In this document: piece after piece, positions 6,600-13,353 of the stretch
Numbering within the stretch: the stretch's first letter is position 1
How the letters are laid out: the number at the start of each line of letters is the position of its first letter
NCBI GenBank assembly: GCA_038213135.1
Contig: JBBQTQ010000063.1
Location: 1-16,051, forward strand
Origin: JBBQTQ01 sp038213135
Lineage (GTDB): Bacteria > Actinomycetota > Thermoleophilia > Gaiellales > Gaiellaceae
Direction: 5' to 3'
Length of the DNA stretch: 16,051 nt
Notes under the pieces: model-generated
The model's input: only the letters and a program-made list of their open reading frames with translations
Database searches by the model: none
What the model was told of the DNA's origin: nothing
Position numbers and translations under genes: made by a program

Positions 6600-8743
6600 C
6601 GCACGGGGTAGATCTGCTCAACGTAGTCGTTCAGCATCCGCGAGGTGCAGAAGCGCGGGCCACAGGTGACGAGCGCGTGCTTGATCCGCTCGCACCACTC
6701 TTGCGGGATGCCCTGCTCGTCCCGGGCGTAGAAGAGCGGAACGACCTCGTTCTCGAGTAGCTCGTAGAGGCGGTTCGCGTCGCGCGCGTCGGCCGCTTCG
6801 GGGTCGCCTCCCTCGTCACCGGGGATCGCCCAGCCGTTCAGCCCGTCGTAGCCCTCCGCCCACCAGCCGTCGAGCACGCTGAGCTGGATCGCCCCGTTGA
6901 AGGTGGCTTTCATGCCGCTCGTCCCACTTGCCTCCATCGGCCTCCGCGGCAGGTTGACCCAGACGTCGCAGCCGGAAACCAGGCGCCGCCCCACGTCGAG
7001 GTCGTAGTCCTCGACGATCACGATGCGCTGCTCGAGCACCGTCCCGCGCTTGAGCTTGAAGAGGCGCTGGAGCGTGTCCTTGCCACCCTCGTCGCTCGGG
7101 TGAGCCTTGCCGGCGACGACGAGCTGCACGCCGTGCGGGCCACCGAGGATCCGCTCCATTCGCTCCGGGTCGAACGCGAGCAGGTGGAGCCGCTTGTAGG
7201 TCGCGAGCCGCCGCGCGAAGCCGAGCGTCAGGAACAAGGGGTCGAGCGAATCGGCGATCGCGCGCACGTACTCGATCTGCTCGCCGCGCAGCAGACGGTC
7301 CTGCTGTGTCTTCGTGCGGACGTAGTCGACGAGCTCGGCGCGCGCCTCGCAGCGCGCGGCCCAGAGACGCTCGTTCGGAATCCCCCGGACGGCCTCCCAC
7401 TGCGCGTGGTCGGCGCTGTCGTCGAGCCAGCCCTCGCCGAGGTGCTCGGTCAGGAGCCGGCGGATCGGATCGCTGACGAAGGTCGGTACATGCGCTCCGT
7501 TCGTCACGTAGGTGATCGGCACGTCCGCCGGATCGGAGCTCCCGAACAGCCCTTGCCACATCTTCCGCGCCACCTCGCCGTGGAGGCGGCTCACCCCGTT
7601 TCGCCGCCGGCTGAAGCGGAGCGCCAGCGGCGTCATCCCGGGCGACTCCTGGGCGTCAGCCGGATCGGCGCGAAAGAGACCGACGAAGGCCTGCTCGTCC
7701 AGCTGCAGCCGCGCGCCGAGTTCGCCGAAAGCGTCGAACAGCTCCTTCGGCGAGTACGTCTCGTTCCCCGCGGCGACGGGCGTGTGGGTCGTGAAGACCA
7801 CACGCCCGCGCGCGGCCTCGAGCGCCTCCTCGCGCGGCACGCCGAGTGCGATCTGCTCGGCCGCGAGCTCGAGCACGGCCAGGGCCGGGTGCCCCTCGTT
7901 GAGGTGGAAGACCGCGGGTTCGATCCCGAGCGCGCGCAGCAGGCGAACGCCGCCGATCCCGAGCAGCCCATACTGGGCCAGCCGGATCGCGCGGTTGCTC
8001 TCGTAGAGTCGCCCTGTCGTCCAGCGCTGCACCGGATCGTTCTGCGGGATCTCCGTGTCGAGCAGGTAGAGCTGCACGCGGCCGACGTCGACGCGCCAGA
8101 CCTGGAACAGCGTCGTCTGGCCGAAGAGCTCGACGCTGAGACGAAGCGCTGCGCCCTCCTCGGTCGTCACCCGGCTCGCGGGCAGGTTGTGCGGCTCGGT
8201 CGCGACCCAGTACTCCTGCTGGCGCCCGTTCAGGTCGAGACGCTGGCGGAAGTAGCCGCGCCCGTAGAGCAGGCCGATGCCGATCATCGGCAGCGCCTGG
8301 TCGCTCGCCTCCTTGAGGAAGTCCCCGGCGAGCACGCCGAGGCCGCCCGAGTAGATCGGCATCGAGACGTGGAAGCCGAACTCGGCGCTGAAGAAGGCGA
8401 CCGGACCGGCGATCCCGGGTCGGAAACGATCCGGGCGGCCGAGGTCGGCAGCGACCGTCTCCGCCAGCGCCTCGATCCTCGCCAGGAGTTCGGGATCTCC
8501 CTCGACCCTCGCCTGTGTCGTCGGCCAGAGGTCGTTGAGGAATCGCACCGGGTTCTGGCCGGAGAGCTGCCAGCGGTGGTCGCTGATCGCGCGGAACACC
8601 GCGGTGCCCTCGGGGAGCCAGCTCCAGCGGTAGTTGTAGGCGACCTCGGCGAGCGGCTTCAGCCCGTCCGTCAGGCGATCCGAGAGAACGCCGATCCGGC
8701 GAGTCAGGTCGGCCGGGGCGTCTCTGAAGGCAGTCGTGGCCAC
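6596..8743 (-). CDS. glgP: Alpha-glucan (glycogen/maltodextrin) phosphorylase, short form
   Basis: The enzyme splits alpha-1,4-glucans with phosphate to release glucose-1-phosphate, using pyridoxal phosphate. Numbered from GTG 8749 (717 residues), the PLP lysine is K614 in 'EASGTSGMKATFNG'. Other family motifs in order are 'AYNYRWSWLPEG' (37-48), 'FFSAEFGFHVSMPIYSGGLG' (119-138), 'HLNEGHPAL' (282-290), 'TTHTPVAAGNE' (320-330), 'YVTNGAHVPTF' (414-424) and 'GFARRLATYKR' (510-520). The length fits the short 'alpha-glucan family phosphorylase' group, not the longer animal/E. coli GlgP type. I prefer the second GTG (8743, 715 residues), because TAGACG lies six bases before it as in the other leaderless genes here. 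It ends in a shared CTAG with the MmcQ-like gene. No other glycogen gene is nearby. Confidence 0.93.
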   Translation of the reverse strand: MATTAFRDAPADLTRRIGVLSDRLTDGLKPLAEVAYNYRWSWLPEGTAVFRAISDHRWQLSGQNPVRFLNDLWPTTQARVEGDPELLARIEALAETVAADLGRPDRFRPGIAGPVAFFSAEFGFHVSMPIYSGGLGVLAGDFLKEASDQALPMIGIGLLYGRGYFRQRLDLNGRQQEYWVATEPHNLPASRVTTEEGAALRLSVELFGQTTLFQVWRVDVGRVQLYLLDTEIPQNDPVQRWTTGRLYESNRAIRLAQYGLLGIGGVRLLRALGIEPAVFHLNEGHPALAVLELAAEQIALGVPREEALEAARGRVVFTTHTPVAAGNETYSPKELFDAFGELGARLQLDEQAFVGLFRADPADAQESPGMTPLALRFSRRRNGVSRLHGEVARKMWQGLFGSSDPADVPITYVTNGAHVPTFVSDPIRRLLTEHLGEGWLDDSADHAQWEAVRGIPNERLWAARCEARAELVDYVRTKTQQDRLLRGEQIEYVRAIADSLDPLFLTLGFARRLATYKRLHLLAFDPERMERILGGPHGVQLVVAGKAHPSDEGGKDTLQRLFKLKRGTVLEQRIVIVEDYDLDVGRRLVSGCDVWVNLPRRPMEASGTSGMKATFNGAIQLSVLDGWWAEGYDGLNGWAIPGDEGGDPEAADARDANRLYELLENEVVPLFYARDEQGIPQEWCERIKHALVTCGPRFCTSRMLNDYVEQIYPVR

Positions 8744-8749
8744 GGCCAC

Positions 8750-8755
8750 CGTCTA
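8750..8755 (-). promoter_or_regulatory. Possible -10 element of glgP
   Basis: TAGACG on the minus strand lies exactly six bases before GTG 8743. It departs from TANNNT at the last base. It is listed because the spacing matches the stricter cases at 5157, 9135, 13198 and 13377. Confidence 0.35.
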
Positions 8756-9134
8756 CCAGATCGCGATCGCGCCGGGCGCCGGTACGCCCTGTTCAGATCG
8801 CGCGACGCGTGGCATAGCTGCCGTCTCCTCCCTGCGGACCGTAGGAGGCGTCGACGACGATGTGCCGATCTCTGCGTGCACGACCGCCTCGGGGATCACG
8901 ACCTGCACGTTCACGAGCGCGGGCGCGCTCGAGAACTGGACGGTGCCGCCCCAGGCCCGCCTGACGGGTCGGCCGCAGAGGCCGAGCCGAGTAGAGCCGC
9001 GACGACCCGCCCTGCTCGGCCGGCAACCAGATCGGCGGCGGCGCGCAGCTCGTCGGCTCTTCTCGCACAATCACGTCGGTGGTGCTCCAGCGCGGCGGGC
9101 TGTAGTGGCGTGGCGTCCATGAGGCACCCGCAGG

Positions 9135-9140
9135 TACGCT
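9135..9140 (+). promoter_or_regulatory. -10 element, leaderless start of the 42-residue membrane protein
   Basis: TACGCT is followed by exactly six bases (gcccgc) and then ATG 9147. No ribosome site is present. This is the same layout as at 5157-5169. Confidence 0.55.
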
Positions 9141-9146
9141 GCCCGC

Positions 9147-9275
9147 ATGAACGACTGGGCCGCACTCCCGCTCGTGGTGCTGTGCTTCGTGCTCGCCGGG
9201 ATCGTGATCATGACCGTGATCCTCGGCGGGTTCACGCTCTTCAACAAGCTCGGCCGCAAGCTCCGCCTGCGCTGA
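9147..9275 (+). CDS. 42-residue single-pass membrane protein
   Basis: The frame encodes MNDWAALPLV followed by about 20 strongly hydrophobic residues (VLCFVLAGIVIMTVILGG) and a basic tail (NKLGRKLRLR), then TGA 9273. One transmembrane helix with a positive C-terminus predicts an N-out, C-in orientation. The gene is short enough to be missed by default gene callers. Support comes from the -10 TACGCT at leaderless distance and from the clean hydrophobic/basic division. The DUF6458 gene follows 64 bases later on the same strand. Its function is unknown. Confidence 0.65.
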   Translation: MNDWAALPLVVLCFVLAGIVIMTVILGGFTLFNKLGRKLRLR

Positions 9276-9311
9276 CGCAGTAACCGAAACGCCCGCCCGT
9301 CCGTTGGTCTC

Positions 9312-9327
9312 TTCGGAAGCTTCCGAA
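9312..9327. repeat. 16-bp perfect palindrome upstream of DUF6458
   Basis: TTCGGAAGCTTCCGAA is a perfect palindrome lying just before, and touching, the AAGGAG ribosome site (9327-9332) of the DUF6458 gene. As DNA it could be an operator for a dimeric regulator. As RNA it could fold with a five-pair stem beside the ribosome site. No regulator is known to me for this exact sequence. Confidence 0.5.
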
Positions 9328-9339
9328 AGGAGACACGAG

Positions 9340-9561
9340 ATGGGCTTCGGAGTCAGCTTGATCCTGATCGCGGTCGGGGCAGTCCTCGCCTGGGCCGTCC
9401 ATACATCGAACACCGCCGGCGTCGACTTGCAGACGATCGGCTACATCGTGCTCGCGGTCGGCGCAGCCGGCCTCGTGCTCTCGATGATGTTCTGGTCGTC
9501 CTGGGCCGGCCCCGGCTACTTCACGCGCAGCCGGCGCACCGTGGTCGACGACCGCTACTAG
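9340..9561 (+). CDS. DUF6458-family small membrane protein
   Basis: The 73-residue protein starts 'MGFGVSLILIAVGAVLAWAV', then 'VDLQTIGYIVLAVGAAGLVL', then 'FWSSWAGPGYFTRSRRTVVD'. This matches the small actinobacterial DUF6458 family: two transmembrane helices (about 3-21 and 31-52), a conserved W-S-S-W after the second helix and a basic 'RRRTVVDD' type tail. The function is unknown. I place the start at ATG 9340, eight bases after AAGGAG, and not at the in-frame TTG 9304, which lies before the palindrome. The gene converges on the secreted calcium-loop protein across a strong hairpin. Confidence 0.85.
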   Translation: MGFGVSLILIAVGAVLAWAVHTSNTAGVDLQTIGYIVLAVGAAGLVLSMMFWSSWAGPGYFTRSRRTVVDDRY

Positions 9562-9574
9562 GCGCTGCGTGCTG

Positions 9575-9601
9575 GCCGGCGGCCTGCTTCAGGCCGCCGG
9601 C
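9575..9601. terminator. Strong hairpin between convergent genes, likely two-way terminator
   Basis: GCCGGCGGCCTG (9575-9586) pairs perfectly with CAGGCCGCCGGC (9590-9601) around a three-base loop CTT, a 12-bp GC-rich stem. It fills the 27-base gap after the DUF6458 stop and runs into the 3' end of the minus-strand gene, so that gene's TGA (9591-9589) lies at the loop and stem edge. There is no T-run on either side. Confidence 0.5.
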
Positions 9602-10458
9602 AGCGGCGGCAGCGCACCGCGGATGTAGCCCCAGGCCTTCAGCGTCTTGCGAACCTGGTCGAGGTAGCGCCGCCCGGTGGTGCCGAGCCCGAAGATGTTG
9701 TTGACGCGGCCCTCGTGGTAGGCCTGCACCAGGTCCTGCCAGGCCTTCGCACCCTGGCCGATCTGGTACTCGTCGGCCACGTAGGCGGCGAGGACGCCGC
9801 GCGGGTCGAAGTCCTTGGTGTTCCGATCCTTCAGGTACGACTTCCAGAGCTGGTTACCCTCGTTCCGCGGCAGGCTCGGGAACTTGCGCGTGACGTCCAC
9901 GAAGTGCCCGTTCCGGTACTGAAGCACCTGGATCGCGTCCACCGAGAAGGCGTACGCGGTGAACGTGTAGGCGAAGCGGTCGTCGTTCGTCAGCACCTCG
10001 GGCTTGCCGTCGCCGTCGAGGTCCTTGAGGCTGTAGGACGGGTTGCCCCAGAGATGCTTGGCCCGCGCGTAGCTGCTGCCCGTGTAGCGGTAGATGTACG
10101 AGTAGACGCAGCAGTGCGCGCCGCCGCTGTAGAGGTCGACGATCACCTCCGGCTCGCCGCTCCCGTCCAGGTCGACGAGCCGGACCGACTTTCCGCTTCC
10201 CTCGACGACGCTGAACGGTTGCGCGTCGCAGTAGCCGCAGTCGGACTTCGGGAGGCCGGCGTCGAGCACGGTCTGGCCCGCGCGCACGATCTTCAGGTGG
10301 ACGCCCGAGTAGTTGAAGTCGCCGGTCTTCGTGTACGAGAACGTGGCCGTCACGTTGCCCTTGGAGGCGGTCTCGACCTTGCCCGGGCCGGCCGCTGCCG
10401 ACGGCACGAACACGAAGGCGACCGCCAGTAGGGATACCGCGAGCCGACCCCGAATCAC
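9589..10458 (-). CDS. Secreted protein with two calcium-binding-type DxDGxG loops
   Basis: The 289-residue protein has a signal peptide with an R-x-R N-terminus, a hydrophobic core (AVSLLAVAFVFV) and an AAA-G cleavage site near residue 23. The mature part has two matching loops: 'LVDLDGSGEPEVIVDL' (D96, D98, S100, E104) and 'LKDLDGDGKPEVLTND' (D146, D148, D150, E154). These D-x-D-x-D/S loops followed by P-E-V are typical of FG-GAP/VCBS-like or EF-hand-like calcium sites. C74/C77 (CGYC) and C116/C117 could form disulfides. The C-terminal 100 residues (LWKSYLKDRN to YLDQVRKTLKAWG) are mainly helical. I do not recognise a named family. The start is GTG 10458, eight bases after the -10 TACAGT. 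Confidence 0.75.
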   Translation of the reverse strand: MIRGRLAVSLLAVAFVFVPSAAAGPGKVETASKGNVTATFSYTKTGDFNYSGVHLKIVRAGQTVLDAGLPKSDCGYCDAQPFSVVEGSGKSVRLVDLDGSGEPEVIVDLYSGGAHCCVYSYIYRYTGSSYARAKHLWGNPSYSLKDLDGDGKPEVLTNDDRFAYTFTAYAFSVDAIQVLQYRNGHFVDVTRKFPSLPRNEGNQLWKSYLKDRNTKDFDPRGVLAAYVADEYQIGQGAKAWQDLVQAYHEGRVNNIFGLGTTGRRYLDQVRKTLKAWGYIRGALPPLPAA

Positions 10459-10466
10459 GGAGGCGG

Positions 10467-10472
10467 ACTGTA
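10467..10472 (-). promoter_or_regulatory. -10 element of the secreted calcium-loop protein gene
   Basis: TACAGT on the minus strand lies eight bases before GTG 10458, with no ribosome site between. It overlaps by two bases (TA) the plus-strand TACCCT that probably serves the tRNA. Confidence 0.45.
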
Positions 10473-10476
10473 CCCT
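10471..10476 (+). promoter_or_regulatory. Possible -10 element of tRNA-Ser
   Basis: TACCCT matches TANNNT and ends ten bases before the first base of the tRNA. That leaves room for a start a few bases upstream of the mature 5' end. It shares its first two bases with the divergent TACAGT. No clear -35 is seen; it would lie inside the divergent gene's 5' end. Confidence 0.4.
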
Positions 10477-10486
10477 GTTTCGCCTC

Positions 10487-10578
10487 GGAGAGGTGTCCGA
10501 GTTGGCCTAAGGAGCGCGACTGGAAATCGCGTACTCGCCCACAAAGGCGGGTCGCGGGTTCGAATCCCGCCCTCTCCG
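10487..10578 (+). tRNA. tRNA-Ser, anticodon GGA
   Basis: All arms can be drawn. The acceptor stem is GGAGAGG/CCTCTCC with discriminator G (10578). The anticodon stem CGCGA/TCGCG encloses the loop CTGGAAA, with anticodon GGA at 10522-10524. A long class II variable arm (CGCC/GGCG) is followed by the T arm GCGGG-TTCGAAT-CCCGC. The long variable arm and GGA anticodon fix serine (UCC/UCU codons). CCA is not encoded. The gene is 92 nt. Confidence 0.97.
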
Positions 10579-10613
10579 CTCGCCGCTCCTCGCGGCTGCG
10601 CCGCTTGTCGCTT

Positions 10614-10642
10614 CACGGGGGAAACAGCCGGTTTCCCCCGTG
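10614..10642. terminator. 12-bp perfect hairpin downstream of tRNA-Ser
   Basis: CACGGGGGAAAC (10614-10625) pairs perfectly with GTTTCCCCCGTG (10631-10642) around the loop AGCCG. It starts 36 bases after the tRNA end and could stop tRNA transcription. No T-run follows on either strand. It could also be a remnant repeat; copies elsewhere in the genome would decide. Confidence 0.4.
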
Positions 10643-10687
10643 GGCCCCTTCCCACCAGTTACACGCGACCTCGCGCGTCGTGCCTTC

Positions 10688-10704
10688 GCCGGGCGAAGCC
10701 CGGC
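10688..10704 (-). terminator. Hairpin just after the cytochrome c stop codon
   Basis: GCCGGGC/GCCCGGC with a three-base loop forms a 7-bp stem that begins nine bases after the cytochrome stop (TAA, 10715-10713) on the minus strand. The position fits a terminator for the cytochrome transcript. There is no U-run. Confidence 0.4.
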
Positions 10705-10712
10705 TGCGGCGG

Positions 10713-11285
10713 TTAGTGCTGGATCAGGAAGGCGACCAGGTCGTCGATCTGGTTCGGCTTGAGGGTCTGGCCGAATGGCGGCATGACTCCGCTCGGGAAG
10801 CCTGGGACGACGTAGGCGTTCGGAGTTGCGATCGAGGCCTTCGCGTAGTCGCTGAGGGGTTGGTTTGCCTTCTGCGCGTCGGCCGGCAGGTTGTCGAGGT
10901 CGGGGCCCACTTTGCCGTTCGTGCCCGCGGGTTTGAAGGTGTGGCAGGCGCCGCAGCCCTGGCTCGCGAAGAGCGCCTTGCCGTTCGCGGGGTTGCCAGT
11001 CGGGGGGGCGATCGTCGTTCCTCCGGTCGAGCTCGGCGTCGTCGCGGGGCCGGAGCTCGAGGCCGCCACGGCCTCCTTCTTCTCCTTGCCGAGAACCACG
11101 ATCGCGGTCAGCATGCCCGCGGCGAAGAGGGCCGAGATCAGGACGAAGAGCTTCACCGCGCCGCCGGGGTAATTGGGTCGGTACTTCGGGATCAGGAAGG
11201 ACGACGCGAGCGCGAAGACGACGAATGCCGCTGCGACGATCGCGATACCGGTCTTCTGGCCTGCCGAGAGCGAGAGCAGCAGCAC
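10713..11285 (-). CDS. Membrane-anchored c-type cytochrome
   Basis: Counted from TTG 11294 (193 residues), two membrane helices come first (about 15-35, 'GIAIVAAAFVVFALASSFL', and 47-69, 'VKLFVLISALFAAGMLTAIV'). A Ser/Thr/Pro/Gly-rich linker (77-102) is followed by a class I cytochrome c domain with the haem site CGACH (C114, C117, H118). The likely axial methionine is M171 in 'GVMPPFGQTLKPNQ', and the C-terminal helix is 'IDDLVAFLIQH'. The haem domain should face outside and carry electrons in the respiratory chain. Partners are not in the window. I favour GTG 11285 (190 residues) because TAGGTT lies seven bases before it; TTG 11294 remains possible. It begins ten bases after the coiled-coil gene ends, so read-through transcription is likely too. 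Confidence 0.88.
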   Translation of the reverse strand: MLLLSLSAGQKTGIAIVAAAFVVFALASSFLIPKYRPNYPGGAVKLFVLISALFAAGMLTAIVVLGKEKKEAVAASSSGPATTPSSTGGTTIAPPTGNPANGKALFASQGCGACHTFKPAGTNGKVGPDLDNLPADAQKANQPLSDYAKASIATPNAYVVPGFPSGVMPPFGQTLKPNQIDDLVAFLIQH

Positions 11286-11292
11286 GGCGGGC

Positions 11293-11298
11293 AACCTA
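11293..11298 (-). promoter_or_regulatory. Possible -10 element of the cytochrome c gene, overlapping the upstream stop codon
   Basis: TAGGTT on the minus strand lies seven bases before GTG 11285. Its first three bases are the TAG stop of the coiled-coil gene, so the match is partly forced by that stop. GGTAGG could instead act as a weak ribosome site. Confidence 0.3.
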
Positions 11299-13191
11299 CC
11301 AGCTACCCGTGCCGCTGCTGCCGCGCCTCGCGAGGGCGCGCAAGCCGTCGCTGAAGGTCAGTACGGTGCCGTCGAACAGCACCGTCTCGCCCGCGGTTCC
11401 CTCCTCGACCTTGGTGAGCGCCCGCGCGCGCTCCTCGAGCCGCATCCACTCCGCCGAGAGAATCCGCTCGCGCCTGTCGAGAGCGGCCTCGGCCTCCCAG
11501 AGCCGCTCGGCCTCGGCCGACAGGTCGGACGCGCGCTCGCGCAGCCCCGCCTCGCGTGAGCGCAACTCGGCGAGTAGCTGCTTCCGCTGGCGCTCCGCCT
11601 CCTCGAGCTCCTGGACGCGGGCGCCTGCATGCTGGCGCTGGGCCTCGAGCAGCTCCCCGAGCTCGGCCTCGCGGGCCGCGAGCCCGGCCTCCCGCGCGGC
11701 CATGGCCGCGAACTTCTGCGCGTAGCGCTGCTCGGCTTGCTCCAGTGTCTTCCCCTTCGCCTCGATTCGGGCCTGTGCCGCCGCGAGGTCGGCTCGGGGG
11801 AACACGACCGGGGCGGGCGGACGGGGAGGCTCGACCGGTTTCGCGGCGAGCTCGGTCTCGCGCGCAATCAGGGTCGACTCGCGCTGCGCTAGCTGCTCGG
11901 CGCGGACGGCGAGCTCGTTCTCGCGCACTCCAAGCGTTGCGGCCCGGCCCGCCTCGGCGTCGCCGAGCGCTGCCTTCTCCGCGGCGAGGGCCTGCGATCG
12001 CGTCTCGACCTCCTGAACCCTCCGGGCGAGCTCCTTCTCGCGCGCGGCCATGACACCCGCCGCGGCGATCTGCGCGGAGTCGCTCTTCGCCGCCTGCCGC
12101 TCGAGCTCGGCCGCTTGCTGCTCGAGCCGCTCCGACAGCTGCGAGAGCTCGAGCTCCGCCGCTGCCTGCGCTGCGAACCGGCTCTCGAGCTCAGCGTCTC
12201 GGGCCGCGAGGCCGGCAGTGCGCTCCTCCAGCTCCTCCGAAAGCCGGCGCAGCTCGGCCTCCCGCTCCGCAAGTTGCGCCTGTGCCATCGCCTGCTCGCC
12301 GAGCCCAGCCGCGCGTGCTTCGAGCTCCGCCTTGCGGGTCGCCAGCCCCTCGCGTTGGATGGCCACTTCTTCGAGGCGCTGGGTCAGATCGGCCTCGCGG
12401 GCCGCGAGGGCATCCGCTGCCTGCGCCTGCTCAGCCTGCGTCGCCTCGATGCCCGCGAGGCGCGTCTCGAGCTCGAGCCGCTGCACGCCGAGCTGCTCCT
12501 CGCGAGTCCCGAGCTCGGCCTCGCGAGCCTGCAACGCGTCGGAGAGCGCGGACTGCGTTGCCGCCGTTTCCGCGAGCGCGGCGACGCGCGACTCGAGATC
12601 CTTCCGGCTCGCATCGAGCTCGGTCTCGCGCCCGCGCAGTGCCTCAGCCGTTGCGGCCTGGGCCCCCGTCTCCTCGGCGAGGCCGGAGCTTCGAGTCGCG
12701 AGCTCGCGCTCCCGGACTTCGAGCGCTGCGACCGTCTGCTCGAGTTGTTCTGTGCGCACGCCGAGCTCACGCTCGCGGAAAGCGAGCTCGGCAGAACGAC
12801 GCTCGAGCGCCGCGCGCTCGGCGGTCAGATCGGGCTGCGGCTCGGTCGCTGCTTCGCGCCGCTCGAGCTCGCGTTCGCGCTCGGCGAGCGCGGCCGCCCG
12901 CTCCTGGAGCTCGACCTCGTCGGCTGTGGGCTCGGGCCGACGGAGCGAGAGGCGCCGTTCGCCGCCGTCGACCTTCTTGCCGAGCCTCTGCCGCAGGGAT
13001 TCGACCTCGCGTTCGCGCGCTGCCGCGCGCTGCGCGGCCGCCCGGAGTGTCTGCTTCAGCTGCTCGACCTCGGCCGTGGACTCCGAGTGGATCCTCGTGC
13101 GCTCGGCGGCCAGCCTCGCCTCGATCCGCCGCAGGCGTTCACGCTCGGCCGCGAGCTCCTCGAGAGTCGGCTGCGCCTCGGCCTCGCTCAC
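11296..13191 (-). CDS. 631-residue coiled-coil protein built from LxxREaEL repeats
   Basis: The start is GTG 13191, six bases after a perfect -10 TATGAT. The protein has no signal peptide or membrane segment, so it should be cytoplasmic. It is almost wholly helical and rich in A, E, R, L and Q. The motif L-x-x-R-E-x-E-L or a close variant occurs about sixteen times (near 102, 136, 157, 185, 220, 262, 307, 328, 381, 420, 434, 441, 497, 504, 543 and 571). Some units are 35-45 residues long. Proline-rich breaks at about 79-92, 115-121 and 450-466 divide it into rods. A short C-terminal piece, 'VLFDGTVLTFSDGLRALARR' (604-623), may be a small folded cap. Long actinobacterial coiled coils such as FilP and Scy are cytoskeletal scaffolds; a similar role here is only a guess. 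Confidence 0.8.
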   Translation of the reverse strand: MSEAEAQPTLEELAAERERLRRIEARLAAERTRIHSESTAEVEQLKQTLRAAAQRAAAREREVESLRQRLGKKVDGGERRLSLRRPEPTADEVELQERAAALAERERELERREAATEPQPDLTAERAALERRSAELAFRERELGVRTEQLEQTVAALEVRERELATRSSGLAEETGAQAATAEALRGRETELDASRKDLESRVAALAETAATQSALSDALQAREAELGTREEQLGVQRLELETRLAGIEATQAEQAQAADALAAREADLTQRLEEVAIQREGLATRKAELEARAAGLGEQAMAQAQLAEREAELRRLSEELEERTAGLAARDAELESRFAAQAAAELELSQLSERLEQQAAELERQAAKSDSAQIAAAGVMAAREKELARRVQEVETRSQALAAEKAALGDAEAGRAATLGVRENELAVRAEQLAQRESTLIARETELAAKPVEPPRPPAPVVFPRADLAAAQARIEAKGKTLEQAEQRYAQKFAAMAAREAGLAAREAELGELLEAQRQHAGARVQELEEAERQRKQLLAELRSREAGLRERASDLSAEAERLWEAEAALDRRERILSAEWMRLEERARALTKVEEGTAGETVLFDGTVLTFSDGLRALARRGSSGTGSW

Positions 13192-13197
13192 CGCCCG

Positions 13198-13203
13198 ATC
13201 ATA
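13198..13203 (-). promoter_or_regulatory. -10 element, leaderless start of the coiled-coil gene
   Basis: TATGAT, close to the ideal TATAAT, lies exactly six bases (cgggcg) before GTG 13191 on the minus strand, with no ribosome site. It sits in the 27-base gap after the 41-residue membrane protein gene, so the coiled-coil gene probably has its own promoter. Confidence 0.6.
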
Positions 13204-13218
13204 CGAAGGCGCTACGCG

Positions 13219-13344
13219 TCAGACGGAGCGGTGGCGTCGCCGCGCAACTGCCTCGAGCGCCCGTCCGAGCACCATGCCGCCCACGACGGAGACGAGCAAC
13301 CAAGCCCCGACCGCTGCAGCCAGCAACTCGACCCACTTGGGCAT
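13219..13344 (-). CDS. 41-residue single-pass membrane protein
   Basis: The frame starts MPKWVELLAA, continues with a hydrophobic helix 'AVGAWLLVSVVGGMVLG' (about 11-27) and ends in a basic tail 'RALEAVARRRHRSV', then TGA 13221-13219. The positive tail predicts that the C-terminus is inside. A -10-like TACGGT lies nine bases before the ATG. The gene diverges from the anchored protein at 13389 across 44 bases and lies 27 bases ahead of the coiled-coil gene on the same strand. It resembles the 42-residue protein at 9147 in design but not in sequence. Its function is unknown. Confidence 0.6.
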   Translation of the reverse strand: MPKWVELLAAAVGAWLLVSVVGGMVLGRALEAVARRRHRSV

Positions 13345-13353
13345 CTTGTGACA

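Larger units (their letters stand above)
8750..9146 (+). pseudogene. Possible broken remnant of a secreted protein
   Basis: This stretch of nearly 400 nt contains no intact gene I trust. In one plus frame, positions of about 8850-8950 read 'ISACTTASGITTCTFTSAG' then 'ALENWTVPP', which resembles the strand motif 'TCTFTSAGA..WTVP' of secreted bacterial proteins. After about 8960 that frame turns Arg/Pro-rich and unlike protein. A second plus frame then gives 'SAGNQIGGGAQLVGSSRTI' and 'TSVVLQRGGL' (about 9016-9102) ending at TAG 9103. The two pieces are in different frames, which would fit a decayed gene with a frameshift. A minus-strand frame here is also GC-rich in third positions, so this is a weak call. 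Confidence 0.25.

Noticed and set aside
8759..8768. GATCGCGATC palindrome near the glgP start as an operator
   Set aside because: Short GATC/CGCG palindromes are frequent in DNA of this composition, and nothing links this one to a promoter.
7100..9283. A 727-codon open frame on the plus strand opposite glgP
   Set aside because: It is the antisense shadow of a clear glgP gene in GC-rich DNA. Its product is Arg/Glu/Pro-rich with no recognisable motif and no ribosome site.
10487..10642. A tRNA-linked integration site with a mobile element
   Set aside because: No repeat of the tRNA 3' end was noticed downstream, and no integrase or phage-like gene lies in the window.
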